From: Septoria linicola
Taxonomy: Eukaryota > Ascomycota > Dothideomycetes > Mycosphaerellales > Mycosphaerellaceae
DNA length: 64,000 nt
Assembly (NCBI GenBank): GCA_024114885.1
Contig: CP099431.1
Span: 310,001-374,000, forward strand
Direction: 5' to 3'
Shown here: piece after piece, positions 35,319 to 45,358 of the stretch
Numbering within the stretch: the stretch's first letter is position 1
Layout: the number at the start of each line of letters is the position of its first letter
Position numbers and translations under genes: made by a program
The notes under the pieces: model-generated
What the model was told of the DNA's origin: nothing
What the model saw: only the letters and a program-made list of their open reading frames with translations
Database searches by the model: none

Positions 35319-36464
35319 TCAGGTCTCCGTCGATAATGCCGCGTATTGCAACCAGATTAGCCCCGTGGCGAGCCCAATGTCGCAGGCAGTCCTCGCCGCG
35401 GCAGCATCTGCCTGGGTGCCCGAGATAGGGGCTGAGGCCGAGACGATAGATTTATGCATCGTCCACAACTCCACGAAAGCCTCTGTAATACTGCCACGAG
35501 ACTTCCTATCGATTAGTGTCTGGTTATACGAAGTCTTGAATGGCTCACAGGCCTGGTTGACACAAGTATAAGCCATGTTCAAAGGGTCGATTGCTTGCTT
35601 GGCAACTTGAATTTCCCGGTGGAAGTGCATGATGGCCGGAGGTGGACTGCAAAGCTCCAGTATCTGATGCCCTACATCTGGTGTAATGTCATTGATGCAT
35701 GCCTGCAGCCGGTAGTAAAAGGTCAAGCCCAGAAGTGAGAGCCAAACAAGGCTCGTGGCGGCAATCGCGATCTTTGTTCGAGAAGACTCTCTCAAGGGCC
35801 AAAAACGGTTATTGGCGGCAATCGCGATCCCTGTTCGAGAAGACTCTCTCAAGGGCGGCAGATTCTTATCCAGCTGAATACCGTCCTCTTCGCCCATTTT
35901 CGTAGACAGTTGAGTCTCAAGCACGGAAGGCTCTTGGTCTGGAACAAGACTATTCCGTTCTTGGCTGATCGGTGGCTCCATATCCACTTTCTCTTCAATA
36001 TGCTGACTCGAATGTTCAGCCTCTTCACCCCATGTCGTAGGCAGTTGAGTCTTAAGCACAGGAGGCTCTTGGTCTGGAACAAGACTATCCCGTTCTTGGC
36101 AGTCGTTGTTACGTTTCTCTTCGCCACTTTCTTTGATCGGTAGCTCCATCTCCACTTTCTCTTCGATATGCTGACTCGAATGTTCAGTAGAATGAGACGT
36201 CGTGGATGCTCTGCTAGCGTGCGGTCTATCGCCATCGACGGAAGGCTTATTCGCTGTATCTGTGTAGTCTTCCTGTTCTTCTCGCTCGCTTACACCATCA
36301 CTAGGGCCTGTGATAACTTCGTCCAGGTTCATCGTGCTGCCTTGTATGCCTGCCTTTCTTGGGCTGCCTTCATCAGGGAACAAATCTTTCTTATCTGGAG
36401 GTAAGCTTGATGCCGATAGCTCTGGTGCGATAATCACAGGGTTGTCCCCAGGCGGAGTCACCAT
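35319..36464 (-). CDS. Single-pass membrane protein with internal tandem repeats
   Basis: A single-exon frame of 381 residues starts MVTPPGDNPVIIAPEL. Residues about 1-210 are acidic and disordered and contain two repeats of an EHSSQHIEEKV...SLVPDQEP unit. Two copies of PLRESSRT.IAIAA follow directly. A membrane segment lies near residue 240 (SLVWLSLLGLTFYY). The C-terminal 130 residues contain four or five cysteines and one N-glycosylation sequon (NQT), as expected of a lumenal or extracellular domain in a type II protein. No signal peptide and no known domain were seen. Function is unknown. Confidence 0.7.
   Translation of the reverse strand: MVTPPGDNPVIIAPELSASSLPPDKKDLFPDEGSPRKAGIQGSTMNLDEVITGPSDGVSEREEQEDYTDTANKPSVDGDRPHASRASTTSHSTEHSSQHIEEKVEMELPIKESGEEKRNNDCQERDSLVPDQEPPVLKTQLPTTWGEEAEHSSQHIEEKVDMEPPISQERNSLVPDQEPSVLETQLSTKMGEEDGIQLDKNLPPLRESSRTGIAIAANNRFWPLRESSRTKIAIAATSLVWLSLLGLTFYYRLQACINDITPDVGHQILELCSPPPAIMHFHREIQVAKQAIDPLNMAYTCVNQACEPFKTSYNQTLIDRKSRGSITEAFVELWTMHKSIVSASAPISGTQADAAAARTACDIGLATGLIWLQYAALSTET
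35756..35858. repeat. 57-bp tandem duplication inside the membrane-protein gene
   Basis: TGGCGGCAATCGCGATC starts at 35756 and again at 35813. The following bases GTTCGAGAAGACTCTCTC also match. The period of 57 bp is a multiple of three, so the reading frame is kept. It encodes the two PLRESSRT.IAIAA units immediately before the membrane helix. Confidence 0.9.
35890..36187. repeat. ~135-bp tandem duplication inside the membrane-protein gene
   Basis: TTGAGTCT occurs at 35910 and 36045. It is followed in both units by GCTCTTGGTCTGGAACAAGA and later ATGCTGACTCGAATGTTCAG. The second unit (in plus orientation) carries an extra internal segment. The duplication encodes the two EHSSQHIEEKV-type units. 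Confidence 0.85.
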
Positions 36465-36834
36465 CTTAAACAGTGTTGCTAATGTCTTAACTCTGAGACA
36501 GTCTTGATATTGGCCCTGCAGAAAGTGCCAGGCAGCTAAGACACCTGTGCTGCCGGATTCTTAGCTCGGGAGTAGTCTTGCTATAAGCCCTGAAGAAGGT
36601 GTCGGGTCAGCTAAGACCCATGTGCTCATCGGTAGCCGCATTGACTACTTGTATCGGCATCAATCATTCACGGATCCAGGCCATAATCCGACACGTCGAC
36701 GCCTCAACAGTCGTTCCACGGAGTGATCGACTGAGTTCTCTTGAAAGAGTAACGATCTGTCTGCACACTGTATGCCAAGAGGTGCGCAATCGCACGATTA
36801 GTGCGATCATCGTCCGACAATCGCTCAGTCCGGC
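36465..36834. other. Divergent intergenic region
   Basis: These 370 bp separate two divergent start codons (36464 minus and 36835 plus) and must contain both promoters. A degenerate 74-bp tandem duplication lies inside. No clear TATA box was seen. Confidence 0.5.
36486..36629. repeat. Degenerate 74-bp tandem duplication
   Basis: CTTAACTCTGAGACAGTCTT at 36486 and CTTAGCTCGGGAGTAGTCTT at 36560 open two units. Both continue with GCCCTG, AAG, CAGCTAAGAC and TGTGCT in the same order. Confidence 0.75.
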
Positions 36835-37371
36835 ATGAGCTACCCAACGCACGTCTTCTCATCGACGTCTGGAGAAGTTCCTTGTGCAGAATGCCTTTAT
36901 ACCAGGAATAAAATCGAAGACTACGAGCAAGGCATTTACAAGCTGGAGGAGCAGCTCGAAAGACTCGAGTCCGAGAACCATAGGCTCACTAAGATTACCA
37001 CGATTCAGCAAAAACAGATTGCTAAGCTACAAAAGGACCTTGATTGGTGCAGCGCTGGAGCAGTGGAGCACGTGGAGCCACGGTTTCCTGATACGTTCAC
37101 GGCCCGTTCTAGTAAGCGTCAAAGTATCGTGGTAGAAAGGTTACTCAACGATCTGGAGCAACTGCGTCAAGACATCAGGATCATTGCAGCCGACCGGGAC
37201 AAATGGCGATCTCGCGATAAGCACAAAGTCCAGCAGATTCTCTACTGGGCATATCGTCACAATCAAGCCTGCACGCTTAGAGAAGAGCATCTGTTTGCAT
37301 GGAACGATGTAGTGTACGGATCAACGTGTGGAGCGAGCTCTGCCCCACCGCAGCGACGAATGTCTTGGTAG
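36835..37371 (+). CDS. Coiled-coil protein, relative of 27494-28456 (QQILYW family)
   Basis: A 178-residue single-exon protein begins MSYPTHVFSSTSGEVPCAEC. A strong coiled coil covers about residues 28-65 (KIEDYEQGIYKLEEQLERLE) and a second helical stretch about 95-120. Near the C-terminus it reads KHKVQQILYWAYRHNQA, corresponding to RLQQVLYWRQCHNKQ in the larger protein at 27494. The shared motif and the same order (coiled coil then motif) argue for common descent. This copy lacks the C-terminal membrane helix. Function is unknown. Confidence 0.65.
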   Translation: MSYPTHVFSSTSGEVPCAECLYTRNKIEDYEQGIYKLEEQLERLESENHRLTKITTIQQKQIAKLQKDLDWCSAGAVEHVEPRFPDTFTARSSKRQSIVVERLLNDLEQLRQDIRIIAADRDKWRSRDKHKVQQILYWAYRHNQACTLREEHLFAWNDVVYGSTCGASSAPPQRRMSW

Positions 37372-38788
37372 TCATTAGTCTCTAGGAGATTGGGAGATCT
37401 CATTTATCGACGTTACGATGGACGTTAGTCTACAACCCTGAGTACCTCGATACACACGCCACATGTATCCACTTGTGAACTTGAATCTATTCACTCCAAT
37501 ACCTACAGCTTATGCCCTGCCCCACGGCTGTGCCAGGCCGAGAGGCATGTTCCAGACGATCATTACTCGACACCTGGCTGGCCAGACCAGGTATCGAGGA
37601 AGTCTCGTACTTGTATATACTACGACAAGAGCATAAGCACCGTTCTTCTTGTGCTCAAAATGTACCTTCTAAGGACGTCGGGGCTCGCGGAAGTGGTATG
37701 CAACTCCGAGAACCTTCTTTCCACCCCAAGTGTTACCTTGTGTGCCAAATGTTGAGTTCCATTTCATCTCGTATGGGCCTCATCCGTAGGGGAGGATGTC
37801 ACGACCCTTAAATGTCTGATTTGTGTCCCGATTGTGCAGCCGAGCGACGGTGGGATGTTATCTGTCAAGGTGTATGCAACTCAAAATTTCTTCCTGTGAG
37901 CCACAGACGCGCATACGCGAGCGGACGTGGACGTCGAGCGATCCGCAGGAAAGGTCCTCTGGGAAGACGAGCGTTCTGCTGACAGCTCTGGACAGATTGT
38001 CGTGACAATCGATACCACGCCAGATCCAATTGGCTCTCCTCTGATTCGGAGTTGTCACTGGCGATCCTGATCGCTGAGTATCACCGTTGGCTGGACCTCG
38101 TCACTTTGGGATGTTGACACGATGGCATTGCATGTGATTGGTCTTGTGGGACAGCTTTTGGATCGTGTCGCCATCTTCCGGCTTCTTGTGGGTGAGAGGG
38201 CATGATCTGATGGACTAGCGACCTCCAATGATGTTTGACGATGTACCATCAAAGTCATAGGCAAGGTTGCGACCCTACACCCGATAACTTGAGAGTATGC
38301 ATGTACATTGCATCAGAACTGGGCAGCCGCATACATATTAACCAGGTGGCTTGCATTGATTGGTAATCGTTCGTGGCGGGCTTGACTTCGTGATCCAGGT
38401 GGAGACTCCTTCTCAAATTGAGCCGACGGACTTGATCAAACGTCTATCGCCGCTGGAGTCGATCGAAAGACTACTGATCATGCCGAAATCACGTTGGCTC
38501 GGACATGTAGTTGTGAGTCTAGGCTAAGATCAATTGGTTGATCCGCTCTACTGACGTTTCCAAGAACGAACGTTGGTCTATCCTGAGCCCCTAATTCGAT
38601 CAATATACGATGATCACCGTCGACCTTCTTTGCATTCAATGGTTATCGGCGCTCGTCGAGTGACAGTGTCTAATCTTATCGCGTTAGTGTAATCCCTACG
38701 AAGCAGTGTATAAGCGTTCCAAACATCATTCGGAAATTGAGACCTATCCTGCCACCACGCTCGACCACCCATCGCGTTCAAGCTAGCG
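37372..38788. other. Intergenic region with a possible decayed gene
   Basis: A plus-strand frame of 99 codons (37512-37811) ends with TAA. The same frame resumes with ATG at 37812 (MSDLCPDCAAERRWDVICQG), meets TGA near 37979 and continues to a stop near 38115. Cysteine pairs (CPDC, C..GVC) and Trp residues make this look like a former coding region, but it has no recognised homologue. From about 38120 to 38788 only short frames are present. The promoter of the gene at 38789 should lie there. Confidence 0.35.
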
Positions 38789-39286
38789 ATGGTTACCCGA
38801 AATAACTACACTGGCAAGATTCCTGTCGTTCGCCAATTCTTCGAGGAGAATGAGTTGATTGGCATCGATGACCTTTGTCCTTCGAATTTGCTGGACCTCT
38901 GGGAGGCTCTAAAGTTTGGTGACTCTGGCGACCTCGAAAAACGCATGATAAACTTCTTCGGGTGGATGCGAAAGAATCTCACGGAATACGACAAGGTCAA
39001 GGGATGGGGTGAGTACATCATGCTCTAGAGAAAAATATCGAACAACTGCTAACGGGCTAAAGGACCGACGGCTCTTGTCCGAGATGCTGTCGAGCTTCGT
39101 AGAAACAAGAATATGATGAAGGCTCCGAAGCAAAACAATCCGTATGCACCTAACACACTTACGGACTTGGACAAGAAAATTGATGATGCGAAGCGAGCGG
39201 CAGAGCAATACGAGGCTGGGATAATTGAGAGTCTGCGTGTGTTGTGCAGCTCCGGCTGCAGATGTGACGGCACGTCACATCGTTGA
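38789..39286 (+). CDS. Small two-exon orphan protein
   Basis: Exons 38789-39008 and 39063-39286 are joined across a 54-bp intron with a near-perfect signature: GTGAGT donor, GCTAAC branch point and AAG acceptor. The product is 147 residues, starting MVTRNNYTGKIPVVRQFFEE. The N-terminal half is helical and acidic (LIGIDDLCPSNLLDLWEAL). The C-terminal half is basic and helical (VRDAVELRRNKNMMKAPK) and ends in a small cysteine-rich tail (CSSGCRCDG). There is no signal peptide or known domain. The clean intron is good evidence of a real gene. Confidence 0.8.
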
Positions 39287-39795
39287 GCACCCAAACAAGA
39301 TATGCTAAGTCATATTGTGGTCAATTGTGTCACGGTAATAGAACTTAGAGCTACCACAGTTTCGATAGGCCATCGGAGGAGTAACAAAAGCATTTAGGGG
39401 AAGCAAGGCGAATATCGGAAAGTTCCATTTTCATTATATCGAACACTCCTGTTAGAGCTAGAAAAGTCTGGCTATATCACGATGTTGATCAATCTACAAA
39501 TACTACAAGTTTGAATGATTGTTGTCTAGGTGGCCGCTAGACTCCTAGCCCAGATACAAAAGACACCCTGTATAAGACTCCAAAGATTTAAAGAGCTCGT
39601 GCCCGCTGTTCGTCGCTATATGCGGAGGTAGGACATCTAACGACAAGTAACTAACTGCCTGACAGGAACAGGCACTGTCGGCGCTTCGATTTAGTATACA
39701 ATGACTATGTATACTTGCGACGAGCTAGCATGCAGAGAGGCCGAATAAGTACAACTGTCATAAATACATAAACGCATTGAGCTGAGTCTACCTAT
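39287..39795. other. Intergenic region without a supported gene
   Basis: About 500 bp, moderately AT-rich, between convergent genes. No frame above background, no repeat and no RNA gene was seen. It probably holds the 3' ends of both neighbours. Confidence 0.6.
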
Positions 39796-41184
39796 CTATC
39801 GAGACTTCATCGCCAACGCTTTCTGATCGAGCAATAGCTTGTAATCGTGGAGGCGATCTTTCCAGCCCATCATGCAATGAGCTCCAAGACCATTCAGACC
39901 TCTACCGTCAATCGAGGGCATTAGCAGCGTGTCTAGATGAGTGCGTCTTTCTTCGAAATTTCGATGCTTTCGCTTCAAGCTGTCGTGCTCTTGCTTCAAG
40001 CTGTCCAGCTCTTGCTTCAGGGTGTCGCGTTCTTGCTTCAAGCCGTCGTGCTCTTGCTTCGAGCTCTGAGATTTCTCCATCAGGCTCTGAGGCTTCTGCA
40101 TTAGGCTCTGAAGCTTCTGCATTAGGCTCTGCTTCTCGAGCTTTAAGCGCTGATTCTCCTGTCTGAAAAGCTTACTTTCCTGCTCATGTCTCCGCATCTC
40201 TTCCACTAAGCTCTGCTCTTTCTGCAAAGAACTTTGCTTCTCTTCCTTCAAATCCCGGTTCTCCTTCTCTAGGTCCTGCTCTCTGTCCTTCTTGCTTCGC
40301 CTCTCTTCTTCAAATCTCTGCTGCTCTCGCTCCAAGCTTGTCTTGGCCTTAGCCAAGCTCTGCGACTTCTGCTTTATGATCTGATCATTTTGCTCCAAGG
40401 TCCGCCTCATTTCCTCAACTATCTCCCTTTCTTGATTGATGCTCTGCTTATCATTGTCCAGTCTTTGTCTCTCTTGCTCCAGACTCTGCTTCTTTGCCTC
40501 AAGTTCTTGCACCTCTTCTAAGAGTTTTTCCTTTTGTTTCTCAAAATTCTTGCAATCCTGGTCTAATCTGCTGCGAGCATCGTCCAGGTCCGCAAACTCA
40601 GCTTTTAAAACCCCCTTCTTGACCCGGAACTCTTCATACTCCTCATTGTAACGATCCACCTCAATTCGTAGCTGTTCCACAGTGTAGGGGCCTGACTTAG
40701 GAAGCTCTACTATATAGTCCTCAGTGTAATCGTTCTGCTCATCTTGATTCTCCGGCTCTTCGTTGGGGCTTGGTGACTGCTGGCGTTCCACAGTCGGGTG
40801 CTCTATAGTGCCACTTGACTGGATCTCATGAACGGAGTCTTCGTCTTCTTCAAGTCCTGAGTCCTCCGGCGCTTCGCCATAGTACGATGCAACAATGCGG
40901 CTACACACCGCCTCGATGAAGTCTTTTGTTAGACTGTTGGGATCAATCACTATCTCCTCTGGATGCATTTTTTTCAGCCTGTAGTATAGCAGGCCCACAC
41001 GACGATAGAGCTCAGCATGATTACCAGTTGCTTGAGACTCTTCGAAGGCATGATCAAAGATAGCCTCGAATTGTGTCGGGCTCACGTAGGGACCCTTGGA
41101 GTTGTTGACGGATTCTTCGACTAACTTTTCCAGTTCCTTCGGGGATTTATATGGTAGGTTAGCCTTCGGTTTTTGCGACCGCAT
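39796..41184 (-). CDS. Long coiled-coil protein
   Basis: The first ATG in the frame is at 41184 (MRSQKPKANLPYKSPKELEK), giving 462 residues. The frame is open five codons further with GTG. Residues about 1-115 form a compact N-terminal part with a YRRVGLLYYRLKKMHPEE helix. An acidic linker follows (about 115-165). Residues about 190-420 are an almost continuous Gln/Glu/Lys/Ser-rich coiled coil with short repeats such as SLMQKLQ/SLMQKPQ/SLMEKSQ and LKQE.D. The last 40 residues are again compact (GLGAHCMMGWKDRLHDYKLL). The pattern suggests a rod-forming scaffold. No motor, kinase or membrane domain is present. Confidence 0.8.
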   Translation of the reverse strand: MRSQKPKANLPYKSPKELEKLVEESVNNSKGPYVSPTQFEAIFDHAFEESQATGNHAELYRRVGLLYYRLKKMHPEEIVIDPNSLTKDFIEAVCSRIVASYYGEAPEDSGLEEDEDSVHEIQSSGTIEHPTVERQQSPSPNEEPENQDEQNDYTEDYIVELPKSGPYTVEQLRIEVDRYNEEYEEFRVKKGVLKAEFADLDDARSRLDQDCKNFEKQKEKLLEEVQELEAKKQSLEQERQRLDNDKQSINQEREIVEEMRRTLEQNDQIIKQKSQSLAKAKTSLEREQQRFEEERRSKKDREQDLEKENRDLKEEKQSSLQKEQSLVEEMRRHEQESKLFRQENQRLKLEKQSLMQKLQSLMQKPQSLMEKSQSSKQEHDGLKQERDTLKQELDSLKQEHDSLKRKHRNFEERRTHLDTLLMPSIDGRGLNGLGAHCMMGWKDRLHDYKLLLDQKALAMKSR

Positions 41185-41751
41185 AGCTGTGGTAGTCACG
41201 GTATATGCGTGCTTCGGGCTCGAATAGAGATGCTTATTTAGTGGAAAAATCTCCGCTGCAGCCTTCTCAATGTAACATTCCTATATGCGTTGAAGATATA
41301 TATAAGAAGAGGAGAGACTTCCTCCTACCGATTGAGACAATGGTTATTCACTAATCGCAACGCAACGTCCATCGGTACCTTATAATCATCTACGAGGTCC
41401 CTAGACTTGAGACGATTGTTCAATAATCGTCAACGAGACTTACTATCTCCTACGAGAGAGTTCTGGTAGAGTTCCGGCGAGAAGAGATGTAGCAGCTCCA
41501 GGAAGCATTATCTCGTCGGCGCCTTGTCGAATTCCTTGACCAGAAGAACGGCATCTCTATGCAACAATCGCACCATGTACAATAGCTCTGTGGCGTCTTG
41601 TCTACTAGTTCGGAGGGGTCCGCAAACAGTCATAATCGATATAGTATTAGATTGGAGTCACAGACAGCACCTTTCGCCCACCTATCACCTATGAACTGGA
41701 CGCTAATGATCGAGTCTTCGTCCACTTGACACATATCCTTCTATAGCAACC
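41185..41751. other. Intergenic region without a supported gene
   Basis: This lies between two minus-strand genes. It contains the promoter region of the coiled-coil gene, with an alternating TATATATA at about 41290-41300 that could act as its TATA element about 110 bp before the ATG. No coding frame is convincing. Confidence 0.5.
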
Positions 41752-42939
41752 TTACGCCCCACTCAAGCGCCTGCTCTTCCTCAATGAGCTGCTTTCATCA
41801 TCGTCCACGCCCACTTCTGCTACAGAAAGATCGTAGGATATCACCCCGAGAAAGTGCCTCTCATATGCTGCCAAGTGCCTCGTGTCGAACAGCCACAGGT
41901 ATGCCCAGCCCGATGTGGTATAGCAACGATCGTGTAGGAACTTCATTGCCAGCATTACACACACAGCAGCGTGAATGAACACAGACTCCGCTGCTACATG
42001 ACCGCCACTTTGAACAAATCGAGTATGGTATAGTAGCATCACTCTCTTGTTAGCATCGAGGGTGACCTCTGAATAATGGGGTCGTGTTGCTATAGTGTAG
42101 CGTAGCAAATGGTCGATGTGAATCGACATCAGCCCTCGAGAAGTTGGCACATATGCTGGTTGGTCGTGAAGTCTATGTGTAGGCTAGAGATTCGTCAGCG
42201 ACTGTAGAAAGGTGACGAGGCCCTGCTTTACCGATTCTTTGTCGGGCTGAGTATCAGTCATGGTTCTCGTGCTGAGACCATGAAGCGCGGTGTCGTCGCT
42301 GCGACGACTGAGAGAATCCGTCGATCTCGGCTCCAGCTCGTCAAAGCTAGAGCTTCCGCTTGGAGAGTGCTCGTTGAACGATCCATCTTCTTTGGAGCTT
42401 GGTGATACTGCTATGTCTGCGACCCCAGAACCCTCATCGATGCCGCCGTCCCTTTTGACCACGGGTTGCATATATTCCTGGAGTCGATCATGTGGCGAGC
42501 TGAAAGTCGATGCTTGGAAGCGAGGCCGTTTGGTCGTGTTGTGCCCAGGGCTGCCATGTGCGCAGGGACTTCTGGAACGTTTCGTTGTCGCTTCTGGACC
42601 AGCTTTTGACGCCTTAGGACTCAACGGTTTTGCCAAAGTAGATGCAGAAAAGTCTTTGAGTTCGGTACGCTCAAAGTCCTGGCTCAAGCAAATTGCAGAA
42701 TCGATTCGTTCGTGGTCGTTGCGGTCGCCGCCATAACTAGCTACCAGATTCGTGGCCAGATACCAGTTGTCGTCGCATGCAATCCTTGTACACTCCTCTG
42801 CAACTTGGAAAGCGTCTGCAATATCGCCGCTTCTACTGTCTGTAGTGGACACGATGTCGGCGCATGCGTCGGATAGGCTGATAGCTATGGCTGTAGCCAC
42901 GCCGGGCCATGCACTTGCACAACCACTATCTGAGTCCAT
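41752..42939 (-). CDS. Cyclin-like protein (PHO80/PCL-type cyclin box), intron or nonsense codon
   Basis: One frame runs from ATG 42939 to TAA 41754-41752 with a single internal TAG at 42186-42184. Upstream of the TAG lie 251 codons, mostly disordered and Ser-rich with a basic patch (TKRPRF). Downstream lies a cyclin box: IHIDHLLRYT, then AAVCVMLAMKFLHDRCY, GWAYL, and YERHFLGVISYDLSV. These match the helices of fungal PHO80/PCL cyclins, which bind and direct a cyclin-dependent kinase. A 48-bp in-phase intron (42231-42184: GTAAAG, CTGAC, CTAG) would remove the TAG and leave 379 residues. Alternatively, TAG is a RIP-type change of CAG. The removed piece LVTFLQSLTNL resembles the lead-in helix of the fold. 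Confidence 0.65.
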
Positions 42940-43641
42940 CGTACCTATGTTCGGAGGGACTTTACAAGGTCAGGCGCTGCAAGTTCGCATATGGGACGCA
43001 GTGTCAAGTCCTACATGATTGCAGAAAGCTATAGTTGTGTGAAACCAAGTGTAAGGCGCTGTCCCCTATCAAGCGTTGAATAAGCCACTTTCATCCCGCC
43101 GGCCACGTTTAGCGGCGGGCATATCGGTCACTAGGGGTCCTATTGTTTTGGACTATCACAAGAGCTAATGAAGTGATCATTGACGAGTAGCTAAGCCATT
43201 GATTCTCATCAATCTGGCCCCACAATTGCAATGCCAAGATATATCACATCGATGGTAGCCAATATCGATCAATCGCTCGGGGATCAATAGACGGCGAAGT
43301 CGCAAGCCGGACTACTGTTGTAGAGATCTTGGGGCTTCAACCCGCAGGGCTTACTAGAACGTATTAGTCTGGCAAATAATACGAGCACTCCGACGAGTCG
43401 GATCTAGTCATGTCTAGTCAATCAATCCCGATTGACCTCGCTAGTCGTCGTAATGAATTGACAGCTGTGCTAGGTTGAATTCAACTAGTTGATCAACGTA
43501 GCCGACTAATATCTGCGGTTGGTGTGCATCACTACCTAGCTCACAGTATATAAGAAATTGTGCAGTGCACTGCTTGGAGGTGAACGCGCTCGTTGTTTTC
43601 CCCCTTATCTAGTACACTGTCAACTTCCACATCAGATCGAA
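42940..43641. other. Intergenic region between divergent genes
   Basis: About 700 bp separates the start codons of the cyclin-like gene (minus) and the next plus-strand gene. It is non-coding by eye. It contains a TATA-type element for the plus-strand gene at 43547 and several short GTCTAGTC-like and GATCAAT repeats of unclear meaning. Confidence 0.5.
43547..43554 (+). promoter_or_regulatory. TATA-like element of the gene at 43642
   Basis: TATATAAG lies 88 bp upstream of the ATG in CpA-containing, non-RIP DNA. It is followed by a C/T-rich stretch before the start codon. Confidence 0.45.
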
Positions 43642-44695
43642 ATGTCTACTCTCAGATTCTCCAAAGTTGACGACGAGCTTCGTCAAGCTACTCGGCCTAA
43701 CAACCCGGGTAGGTCGCCTTCTGTTGACAACAACGCACTAGCATTAGACATCGTGGTATTGGGCACTATTAGAGCTTATACTAACAGCTGACAAAGGTCG
43801 CAAGAGCAATGGGAGGTCTAGCATAAGCCATAGGCGAGGCTATACTACGCGGGAACTATCTGACAATTTGCATACGCTTCTACCACCACGCACTACGGAG
43901 TTCGTGAAGAAAGTTAGAGGAAGCAGAGGAGATCAACATCAGGCTCAGTCTGTCCAATGGAAGGGTGTTCGAACCTTCACTGTGATTGCTCTACTAGCGC
44001 TTGCACTGGTCTTTTTAGGGCCCGAGACGTCCCGAAGATCATCGATATGCTCGCTGCAGCGTCTTTTCGCACCAACAAAAACCTTCATCGAACGCTCCTT
44101 GGCCTCAAGTACATATTTCGCAGACGCCGACGTCGATATTCCCGCTTCTTCCGAACTATTCGTACCTCCATCTCGTCCTATTCAATATGGTGTTCGCATC
44201 AACACGTCCCAGATTGCAGGCCCGCAGGAATTGCTACATCTCGCGCACCTCGTCGTCGCTACAGTTGCAGACCACTGTACTTCAACTTGGACTACCACTA
44301 CTTTTGTGTGGGTCGTACAGGCTGGTGTACTTCGTGGACTGGGCATTGTGCTCAGCAATGAGTTCCAGTATCACGTCCAGGGCCCGATCAAGTCTACGGA
44401 ACATGGGTATCTCGATCTCGCAGACAACTTACAACACGGTGATTCTGGAGGTCATGTGTGGGCCCCAGCTGGAGCGTTTGGAGGCGAAGATAAGATACTG
44501 AAGAAGACGACTTTGCCAGGAGTATCTTCACTACAGCATATGATGACATTGTTGGTTTGGGAACTTGAGCAAGTTGTAGCTCACCTTCAAGTTGTTCTCA
44601 ACGAATGTGATGAGATGCAAGAAGCGTTCAGAGAGGGCACTCGTCTGCTGGGCGATTGCCGGGAGGTCGTCAAGACGTTGTCTGCAATGGATTAA
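43642..44695 (+). CDS. Type II membrane protein, two exons
   Basis: Exon 1 (43642-43708, MSTLRFSKVDDELRQATRPN) is joined to exon 2 (43797-44695) across an 88-bp intron (GTAGGT donor, ACTAAC and CTGAC branch candidates, AAG acceptor). The joined frame gives 321 residues. The N-terminus is basic and disordered. A membrane segment (FTVIALLALALVFLG) lies near residue 85. A second, weaker hydrophobic stretch (FVWVVQAGVLRGLGIVL) lies near residue 185. The C-terminal 60 residues form an amphipathic helical tail. No known domain was recognised. Its architecture (disordered N-terminus, one helix, lumenal tail) resembles the protein at 35319, but I see no sequence similarity. Confidence 0.8.
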
Positions 44696-45358
44696 GCGAT
44701 GGAAACTAGGGCTCAGCACGTGGAGGTTGTTATCTGCAAGCAATGGGAGGGTTGTGTTTCAGTTAGTGATAGTCTACAGTGTCGCAGTGACACTGAAACG
44801 TTGGAATGGAATCTGGAAATGAACGATTGATATATGGCTTTCAGCTGGTCTACATGTGTCTAGACATCTGGCTTTCAGCTGGTCTACATGTGTCTAGACA
44901 TCGTTGTATAGATTCAGCAACTATTATGTATGTTCTACTATCTGGTATAATCGGGTTTGCAATACTACTATAGGCTTGCTACTTCTACTAGCTACTTGCA
45001 AGCTAGCTCCAATCATCGTCTTCACATGCCAAGTCAGCACGACCTCTACTTATTATATTACCGTTCGAGCTCGCAGCAAGCATTGTAGCAGCTCAACCTG
45101 ATTCCCACTCGGGTATGTACAGTGATTGCTCATTAAAGATATCGATAGTCAATTGATCAAAAGCTAGATGATTGTCGATCGAATGGTCGGCCCACTTTGT
45201 TCGTGATTAACGCACTCGCGGACGATAGACCATGACTTGTACTGCGAAGCGATCAAGGACTCTTCATGCTGATTAGAGGGGCTGTTATTAATATCAAATC
45301 GTATTGATATAAGTGCTTTCCTGCCGTGTAAACTGTTGCCACATCTGCTTATCAATCC
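44696..45358. other. Intergenic region with a perfect tandem duplication
   Basis: Apart from the 34-bp duplication at 44835-44902, nothing is convincing. The part from about 44910 to 45100 is locally richer in TAG/CTA words, suggesting slight RIP, but still contains many CpA and TpG. Confidence 0.5.
44835..44902. repeat. Perfect 34-bp tandem duplication
   Basis: Two identical adjacent units (44835-44868 and 44869-44902) begin TGGCTTTCAGCTGG and end CTAGACATC. The absence of any difference implies a recent event. Confidence 0.95.
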
